A stretch of DNA of 64,000 bases from Hanleya hanleyi. Its lineage: Eukaryota; Mollusca; Polyplacophora; Lepidopleurida; Hanleyidae. The DNA lies in the NCBI GenBank assembly GCA_036873755.1, contig JAVTVY010045406.1, forward strand, positions 1-64,000. The letters run 5' to 3'. A program made the translations under genes and the position numbers. The notes under the pieces were generated by a model. The model was given only the letters and a program-made list of their open reading frames with translations. It was not told the DNA's origin and ran no database searches. Position 1 is the first letter of the stretch. Every line of letters starts with the position of its first letter. Shown here piece by piece: positions 57,245 to 64,000 of the stretch.

Positions 57245-57560
57245 ATCCGATATCTGTAGCCTTGTCTGCCTTAACACAAACACCGTGGATAGAGTCTCAA
57301 TCTCTGGTAAATTTGCTAACGGTAGCGTTTCCGAAGAAGTCCAAAAGTGCTCCCAGATCTTTTCAAGATGAAGCAATTGCAATCGGGTCTAAGTAATTTG
57401 CAATGTCTCGTGTCGCGTGCACTTTTCGCCATGATTTTGGCTTGGGGCCAAGTTGAAAGAATGGGACGGCATGAAAAGTCAATTGCTTGCTATTTTGTGT
57501 TTGAGGTGTATTAAGTACAAAAGTCAGAAACACTTTTTAGTAGCCAACCATTGTTCCTCT
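57245..57560. repeat. Segmental duplication, copy 1
   Basis: From CACCGTGGATAGAGT to GTCAGAAACACTTTTTAGTAG it aligns collinearly with 58580-58860, for example GAAGCAATTGCAATCG with GAAGCAATTGTAATCG, and AATTTGCAATGTCTCG in both. Spacing is about 1.33 kb. Confidence 0.75.
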
Positions 57561-57614
57561 AAAATCCTGTGACCTTAATTAAAATACACTATCCACAAGA
57601 TATTATCAATGCAA

Positions 57615-58060
57615 GCAGTCTTACAATATAGACGGGATAATACGAGCGTACAAGATATTTGGCGCTACGTTTCGTAACTTGTGTCTAATCCCGCTTAGCC
57701 CGGGACTAGGGAGCGTATGAATCCAAGATACTCATGGTGCTCATATGAACAGGCACAATCAAAACGTGACTAAGATACATCATTATCTAGGTGACTACTT
57801 TACAACGAATATCATATGGATTAAGAATACTGATCAGCGATACGGATTTGATATTTTTGGAACATTATAATATCTTGCCGCCATCATTGAAAACTGTTGA
57901 CCGCTTCTTTCTTCCAGGAAATCAGGCTATGTTTGTCTTTTTGAATTTGGTGCTAATACTGTTATATGGAATATGGAATAGGTCTTTGAATTATGGACGC
58001 GGATATTTTTTAATGGACGACGGCTGAATTATGAATGACTGACCAGACGCTTGTAATTAA
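57615..58060 (-). repeat. Dispersed repeat, fullest minus-strand copy
   Basis: Inverse of 53290-53740 (GTAACTTGTGTCTAATCCCG, CATGGTGCTCATATGAACA, GATCAGCGATACGGATTTGA, GGACGACGGCTGAATTATGA). It lies between the two copies of the segmental duplication, so either it inserted there or it was part of the duplicated segment and lost from one side. Confidence 0.75.
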
Positions 58061-58574
58061 AAGCATCACATATGACTTGCTTTTGGGATGTAGATTCCCG
58101 CTCTCGGTGATAAGCATATATCGCAACCGATCGATCAGGTGCGCATGGGGTGTACCTTCCTTATCGAGATAAGGAATTTTCATCCGATGATAAAGTTAAT
58201 ATGAGATTCTTTCTCCCATATGATTTAAATCACTACTTTGATTAAAAATTTTCAAGCGATTTTCGAAAAATTAAAATTGTTTTACTGATTGCGTGTTCAC
58301 AACAAGATATTAGAGGCTGTCTTAAGAATTTGGAGATTGGAAGGCACTTTAACGTCACGTTCAGCAATATGTCAGCTTTTTAGGCACGATCAAGTAAAAT
58401 TCTAAGTATTCCAACCAAAACAAGTTAATAACTCAGCCATTAAGAACATGTATGTACATTAAAAGTTATACAAAAAAACGATTTCTCTCAAATAACCTAA
58501 AATACAATATTCTTTTACCCGATCAAAATACCTTCTGAAGTAGCTGCTCGAAAAGAAAGATAATCTTTCACAAT

Positions 58575-58860
58575 CACATTAGCCTTGTCAGTCTCAAGAT
58601 AAACACCGTGGATAGAGTATAAATATCAGGTGAATTTGGCAACGCTAGCGTTTCTCGAGTTCAAAAATGTGCTGTTGAAGTTGAAGCAATTGTAATCGAA
58701 TTGAAGTAATTTGCAATGTCTCGTTTTTATGCCCTTTTCGGATTATTTTGCCTTGGATCCAAGAAGTAAGAATAGGACGGCGTGAAATGTAAATCGACTC
58801 GTTGTTTTAGATGTATTATATACAAGCGTCAAAAACAATATTCAGCAGACAAACGCCGTC
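58575..58860. repeat. Segmental duplication, copy 2
   Basis: Diverged partner of 57245-57560. It ends just before the 3' region of the minus-strand CR1-like LINE. Confidence 0.75.
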
Positions 58861-59524
58861 CGTAAAGAGTTCCCACGTCCTTAATTGGTTTAAACAAATT
58901 GATTGCAAACACTGTTTACAATGGAGGCACAATGAGCCCAAGGCTCGTTAGCGTGTCCCCCTATAGATATAATATATGATACATGTTGTTTAAACGGAGA
59001 CATTGATAATATAAAATGCAGAAGAGTCGGTACATTACTTGTTCAATTGCTTACTTCTGTAACAGACGTAAGTAGTGAGAAAAAAAGAAATAGTGAGAGA
59101 CAAACAAATGTGATAATATTATGAATATTTAACTCTACACAGATGAATGTCAACAAGAGAAAAGAAATGAGGGAGCACCATTTGGCGAGTGTACGCTCGA
59201 TGTGAGCAGCCTGCATGCAACGGTCGCGATGTGATTATGAACACTAAAATCGCTTAGTGTCTGTGATAAATGATCCTAAGCATTTTTGAATATCGATGTT
59301 TTTGGAAGTTGTTTTGTCGTAAAACCCAAACAGTAGAGTGGGAATATCATAAATGGCGGGAGAGTTAAAATCATTCAAGATAATTGTAGAGAGTTTTGCA
59401 AGGAACGAATGTCGTTGAATAAAAAAGAGGGGACAATGTAAGAAATAATGCTCGGCAGTTTCATTTGACAGCCCACAAATACATTTTGGTTCTGCTATTA
59501 AATGATTATTGAACAGATCCTGCT

Positions 59525-60079
59525 TCAGATTACAACTTTTTGCATTCGGTGTTCTAAATAGCTTTCTATCCAGTGAATCACAGTACCAGAAATGCCAAAC
59601 TGCTTCAGCTTATGAATAAGTCCTCGATGCCAACCCCGGTCAAATGCTTTAGAAATGTCGAAGAAGACGAATTGAACCTCTTTATGTTGATCGATCGCAG
59701 AGACGATATCAGTATATATTTGGAGCAGCTGTGTAACAGTAGAATGAGATGGTAGAAAACCTGACTGCTTTTGATTTATTTCGTACTTAACAAAATCAAA
59801 TATGTGCTTGGCTACAACTCGTTCCATTACTTTGCTAACACAACTCAAGAGAGATATGGGCCGATAGTTAGAACAAACGCTGCTGTCGCCTTTCTTATAT
59901 ATTGGTGTCACATGGGCTAACTTCCACTCAGTAGGAAATGAGCCAATGGCCAGTGAGAAATTAAAGAAGTCAGTAAATACAGGAGCTAAAATATTTCTTC
60001 CCATATAAAGACATTTTGGGCTAATTGAATCTGGGCATACAGCTTTTGTAACATCGAGGTCACTAAGTATAGCCATCAC
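59525..60079 (-). pseudogene. CR1-like ORF2, truncated reverse transcriptase
   Basis: 184 codons: KAVCPDSISPKCL, VTPIYKKGDSSVCSNYRPIS, NQKQSGFLPSHSTVTQLLQI and motif A FVFFDISKAFDRGWHRGL, ending ESYLEHRMQKVVI and a stop. Motif B (QGS) and motif C (YADD) are absent because of the deletion, so it has no catalytic centre. Confidence 0.85.
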
Positions 60080-60084
60080 TTCTG

Positions 60085-60489
60085 CTATAGAAACCTAGAA
60101 ATCTGGATAACATTCAGGCAATTGTTGTTACAAGACGGAGGAGGTAGCTGTGAATGCGAGTCATCTATTTTTGTTATATTAGTAAAGAATGTGTTCAGTA
60201 TATCAGCCTTTTCCTTATTCTCATAGGCAAACGTACCGTCAGTATGCTTTAACGGTGGAATCTCGTTAAATGTCGAGTTACTATCTCTCAAGAGGGATTT
60301 GCCCAATTTCCACCAATATTTTGAACCTACTCGACCAGTATGAATTCTATCCGCAATTTTCTGTCTGAACTTTTCCTTATCAGAACGAACTAATAGATTA
60401 CAAAAATTTCGTTGTCTTTTAAACAGTATAGCATCACTGTCGATCATGGTTGTTCTACTCTTCCTATATAATTTGTCTCTAATTTTCAT
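60085..60489 (-). pseudogene. CR1-like ORF2, linker region
   Basis: 134 codons between endonuclease and RT: RTTMIDSDAILFKRQRNFCN, GRVGSKYWWKLGKSLLRDSN and NKEKADILNTFFTNI, all typical of the CR1/jockey linker. A frameshift at about 60082 separates it from the RT start. Confidence 0.8.
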
Positions 60490-60695
60490 TTCATGTTTAA
60501 TTTTGTTTGTTATCCAGGGATGATCGCTAGGCTTTATTGTAACCTTTTTGTGTGGTATACTTTGACTGGATGCATTTTTAATATTTACGGTAAGATTTTC
60601 ACAAGCTCTATCAATATCATGAATAGGTATTGTCCAATCCGAATCAGAAAGTAATTCATTGAATTTGGACCAGTCTGCGTTATCATAGTCCCATA

Positions 60696-61430
60696 TTACG
60701 CGCTGATAACTTTTTTTCTGGGGATACGCGACTTAAGATTTACAAACGTCGGAGCATGATCACTACATATAGGTGCCAATACCCCACTGTTAATAATTAA
60801 TTGATATTTATTACAAAGAATGGGATCTAACAGAGAATTGGAGACTGGTCGAGTAGCTTCCGTTATGAGTTGATTGAAACCAAAACTAGTGATTAAATCT
60901 TTAAGGGAATGCAGGGAAGTGTTGAATAAATCTCCGTTCAAGTCTCCGAGAATCAGAACATTTTTGCCAGGATTGGCATCAAGGACATATTCGATGTTGT
61001 CTGAAAGCGTCTGCCATTTGTCAATAGGTGTATTGGGTGGTCTGTATATTGTGCATATTAAAGATTTGGGATTGTCATGAACTTCGATCCATACCATTTC
61101 TAGCTTTTGACATTCATATTCTTTTCTACGAGATACTGCAATGTTGTTAGATGTATAAACACACACTCCTCCCCAGGCTTGTTGGCGGTCACAACGGTAA
61201 GGTTCGCGGAAGCCTGGCAATATTACAGCAGCATTATCAATCATTGGAGTTAAGTGACTCTCAGTAAACGCAATTATGTCAAAGGTATTAAGGTTAGTCT
61301 GAATTAAATCCAGCTTGGTTTTTAGACCACATACATTGTATTGGACAACAGACAACATCCCGGTCACAGGTGGCCCAGGATTAGTTTCTATATCACCAGA
61401 TAGAATAAGTAGGATAAGCAAAATGCTCAA
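60696..61430 (-). pseudogene. CR1-like ORF2 N-terminus: 2A-like motif and AP endonuclease
   Basis: 244 codons. Residues 1-20 are a hydrophobic leader ending in the 2A-like motif GDIETNPGP. The endonuclease follows with VVQYNVCGLK (28-37), AFTESHL (54-60), WGGVCVY (86-92), LILGDLNGDL (159-168) and SDHAPTFV (223-230). It nicks the target DNA. The frame ends at 60696, but sense continues in another frame (VIWDYDNADWSKFNELL), so an indel lies near 60700. Confidence 0.88.
61371..61394 (-). other. 2A-like ribosome-skipping motif
   Basis: The codons for DIETNPGP match the 2A consensus DxExNPGP exactly and follow a leucine/isoleucine-rich stretch (ILLILLILSG). 2A sequences make the ribosome omit one peptide bond between the final G and P. 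Their presence in ORF2 leaders of invertebrate APE-type LINEs is established. Activity of this copy is inferred. Confidence 0.85.
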
Positions 61431-61649
61431 GGCAGCAAAGTTTTCAACATTTTTTCAAATTTTCCCAAGAAATGTTTTTTAGCAGCAAACTTACGCAGAA
61501 TCGTGTAGTGTTATATAAAAGCCTAGGAAACTTAAATAGATTGAATCTATAACAAACAAGCGCTGGATGAGCGCAAAGACCTCCGTCGAGGCAACAGGGT
61601 CCGTAGCGTAATACATCACTGAATAACATACGGCCGGATGCCAAGCTCA

Positions 61650-62815
61650 ATTTTGCATTTGTTGGACGTTAGCTTCATCAATGGTAATTAATCTGGGATT
61701 GAGGGTTCCTCACTAGCATGTCCAGACAGGGATGTGAAAGTCACATTCCCAGCAAATAATTTTTGTTTCATTTGACGTGCTTGAAATATTGGGGTATGGA
61801 ATAGAGTATATTGATGGAAAACCTGGAAAAGTGCTTGAGACATTAGGCCCCATCCCACCCACACCTCCCCATGAGAGGATCCCCTCACCCAAATCAACAC
61901 GTTAGCGACAGAAATGAGACCCTGTGTGCCTAGTTGTACCAACTTGCTTGTGATTTTGTGCTATAGGCCCAACACAGCAACACTTCATCATTGATGAGAG
62001 AATGCTCTTCAAAACACACCTCATTTTACCGACACTTCGTTCTGATCTGTCTCAACATCATATGATGAGGATTCAATGCGCTTGGTATAATTTTGTATAT
62101 ATTGGTGTTACAGGTCACCTTCGCCTTCACCTTAGTGTATCAATGACCATGGACTTGTACATGTATCACATTCACATTGAATGGTGATGGCTGATGAGAA
62201 TATTGCCCCTATGGAACAAATGACTGGATTCCACGCAGCAAATATTTATTGTGTAACAGCGAGAAGAAAATTAATTGTATAAACATTCCAAGCCTCATTG
62301 AACACAAGCCGCACCATACTTGATATGAATATAACGCGCGTACATTAGCTTGCTTGGACGTCGCTTAGTTAAATATGGACAGACTCGCAAAAATCTCAAA
62401 ATTTTCAAAAGCCACAAAAATGCCCTCAGCTTGTACAGAGTAAGTAAAAATACTTATGTACAACTTGATGTTTAGAAATGACTGTGTTGAGCGGTTCTAT
62501 TCCCAACTTCTCTTTTATTCTATGTCATAGAGGACAGGGTTTGGTAGATAATTAAAAACTGTATTAACTCGGCTTCACATTTTAAAGAATGACTTTAATT
62601 GAGCCAAAGATGAAAGAGAAATACACTTATAAAAAAATCTATTTAAAAAAATATATGTTTATATTAATTTCCATAATTTATTGAAAAAAACTATACGTAG
62701 ACTTCGACCACCCAATATCACACAGGCCAGGCAACTGTGAGAACAAGTGAAAGATACCCATCGAGTTGAGCGGATTTGCAGATAAACAACAACAAAAAAT
62801 TGCACTTTGTGCCTC
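61650..62815. other. No recognisable gene
   Basis: Frames at 61688-61942 and 62002-62187 have no domain. AT-rich from about 62500. No repeat identified. Confidence 0.45.
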
Positions 62816-62819
62816 ACGA

Positions 62820-62950
62820 GGCCCTTCTCCATAGAGTGCATGCCAGTTATTTTTCTAGACTACAACAACAACAGTTTTTGCCTGTATCACAGTCCGAGCT
62901 TCCGATTACCCTTCAACCTTACCCAGACGACGGATAATTTTTGACAGATT
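62820..62950 (+). repeat. Dispersed repeat, complete stretch
   Basis: AGACTACAACAACAACAGTTT and GCCTGTATCACAGTCCGAGC at 62858-62902 recur exactly or nearly at 63953-64000. The continuation (CTTCCGATTACCC, then CAGACGACGGATAA) resembles 955-995. Nearby GCCTCACGAGGC (62812) has a counterpart GCGCCTCGTGAGGC at 63925. Confidence 0.7.
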
Positions 62951-63924
62951 GTCCGGCTAGGTTGTTGATCGGATTCACAGATCATGAATTCCACCGTGAC
63001 GGATTCACCGTTGGGAAGACTTTTTCTTTATTCAAAGTCATGTACTCGGAAGTTCCGTGGTCATACCCATGTAGTTTCAAGTTTAGTTTGCTATTCTATA
63101 TGACATCTGTTTACGGATCCATGAAAAATCTACAGATGATCCAGCATTTTCAGTAAATCATGCTTCGAAATGTTCGTGACGGAATCACCTGAAACGGACA
63201 TGACTCTTGACTAGTGTTGCTTGTCTATTTTTTTGCTGCTCTGTTTCAATCTGACTATTCTTATATGACATCTCTTACTAACATACAGTACCCAAGGATG
63301 ATAAGATTTTTTTCATCGTGAGAAAAACGCGACTAGATCATCCCAGGGGTTAAATCTAGTCCGTGAAGGAATCGACAAAAAATCGTGATGGAATCACGAG
63401 TGCGCTTTTTAAATCTTATCGGTAAAAGTGCTTTATTAATTACACATTTTCTTCAAAAAAATATTCCTAGAGTGAATTTATCTCTTCTACTTAGAAAATT
63501 AAAACTCTGACCTCTTATTTTTACTAAGGTATACAGCTCCCGCCACATGCATATCTTTTCTGCAGATGTTTCAAAATAGTATAGTTTTCAGTAAAGTGCA
63601 ATTTTTCTTCTTTGACAATTTAGAATTTCCCGAGTTCTTCATGTTAAAAAATTGCGGGAAAAATATTTCGTTATTAAAACACATCTTCTCTATTATTGGC
63701 TTGTTCCCGGGGATCATAGGAAGCGAATAGAACAAACAGCATGCTAATATAGGGGCTACGACAGAATGTGGAGTGAATTTTATGCGAAAAAGGGCTGTTT
63801 AGCAATGTCCGCTTTTCCGTGGAATTCATGAGCGCACGATTGAAGTATCATGGGAAGATATATATTTTCAGTCGCTATCTCCCCCCCCCAATCTTCAAAC
63901 AAAAGGAAAAGAAAAAGCCGAGAG
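62951..63924. other. No recognisable gene
   Basis: AT-rich. The frame 62941-63156 has no known domain. CGTGACGGAATCAC-like motifs occur at about 62995, 63175 and 63385 (some partial). Confidence 0.4.
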
Positions 63925-64000
63925 AGCGCCTCGTGAGGCAGAGTTATTTTTCCAGACTACAACAACAACAGTTTTTGCCTGTATCACAGTTCGAGCTTCC
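63925..64000 (+). repeat. Dispersed repeat, copy cut by window end
   Basis: Same sequence as 62850-62906, continuing past the window. Confidence 0.75.

Larger units (their letters stand above)
58890..61440 (-). mobile_element. CR1-like LINE, internally deleted
   Basis: Minus strand, 5' to 3': ORF2 start with a 2A-like motif and endonuclease (61430-60696), linker (about 60720-60085), RT start to motif A (60079-59525), then directly the C-terminal segment CNLKQDLFNNHLIAEP with CICG..ETAEHYFLHC (about 59550-59440), and a 3' UTR to about 58890. RT motifs B to E, including the catalytic YADD, are missing between 59540 and 59525. The element resembles CR1 by its gene order and LILGDLNGDL/FDISKAFD motifs. 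The 5' limit may extend to about 61650. It could not mobilise itself. Confidence 0.85.

Overview
The window is animal nuclear DNA that is AT-rich, sparse in genes and full of transposon debris. A spliced arrestin-domain gene, an apparently single-exon Toll-like receptor with one LRR-CT, and several LINE and Penelope-like families point to a lophotrochozoan, most likely a mollusc. The species cannot be named from the sequence. Most long open frames here are by-products of tandem repeats or pieces of retroelements.

Region by region: 1-715 is a block of 152-bp tandem units. 1213-8125 holds three phase-compatible exons of an alpha-arrestin (ARRDC-type) gene with repeat-filled introns; both ends of the gene lie elsewhere. 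9303-22367 is the outstanding feature: a roughly 13-kb inverted repeat whose outermost bases are a perfect 30-bp terminal inverted repeat flanked by the direct pentamer GTCGT. Each arm carries the 152-bp units, about 170-bp units, units rich in NRF1-like and CRE-like palindromes, and about 3.5-3.9 kb of a 21-bp satellite. The arms meet at a 74-bp spacer. Only the left arm carries a LINE insertion. Relatives of its arm sequence occur at 1-715 and about 36.05-36.85 kb.

22.4-37 kb holds a Penelope-like N-terminal relic, a 34-bp minisatellite, a degraded minus-strand LINE and dispersed repeats. 38.3-45.3 kb is a nearly full-length but frameshifted LINE (coiled-coil ORF1, APE endonuclease, RT with a QADD box) flanked on both sides by CpG-rich hairpin-forming arrays. 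48.1-50.7 kb is a Toll-like receptor gene, apparently single-exon, with one frameshift. A relic of the same LINE family follows it. 52-58.9 kb is a mosaic of dispersed repeats, a Penelope-like RT relic, an L1-like scrap, a hairpin array and a segmental duplication. 58.9-61.5 kb is a minus-strand CR1-like LINE whose ORF2 starts with a 2A-type motif and has lost its RT catalytic core.

The host genes do not form an operon-like or pathway unit. The main theme is retroelement insertion into repeat-rich introns and intergenic DNA, plus one apparently undescribed giant foldback element family. Statements about identity of short motifs come from reading the sequence; family names come from recognising conserved motifs, without any database search.
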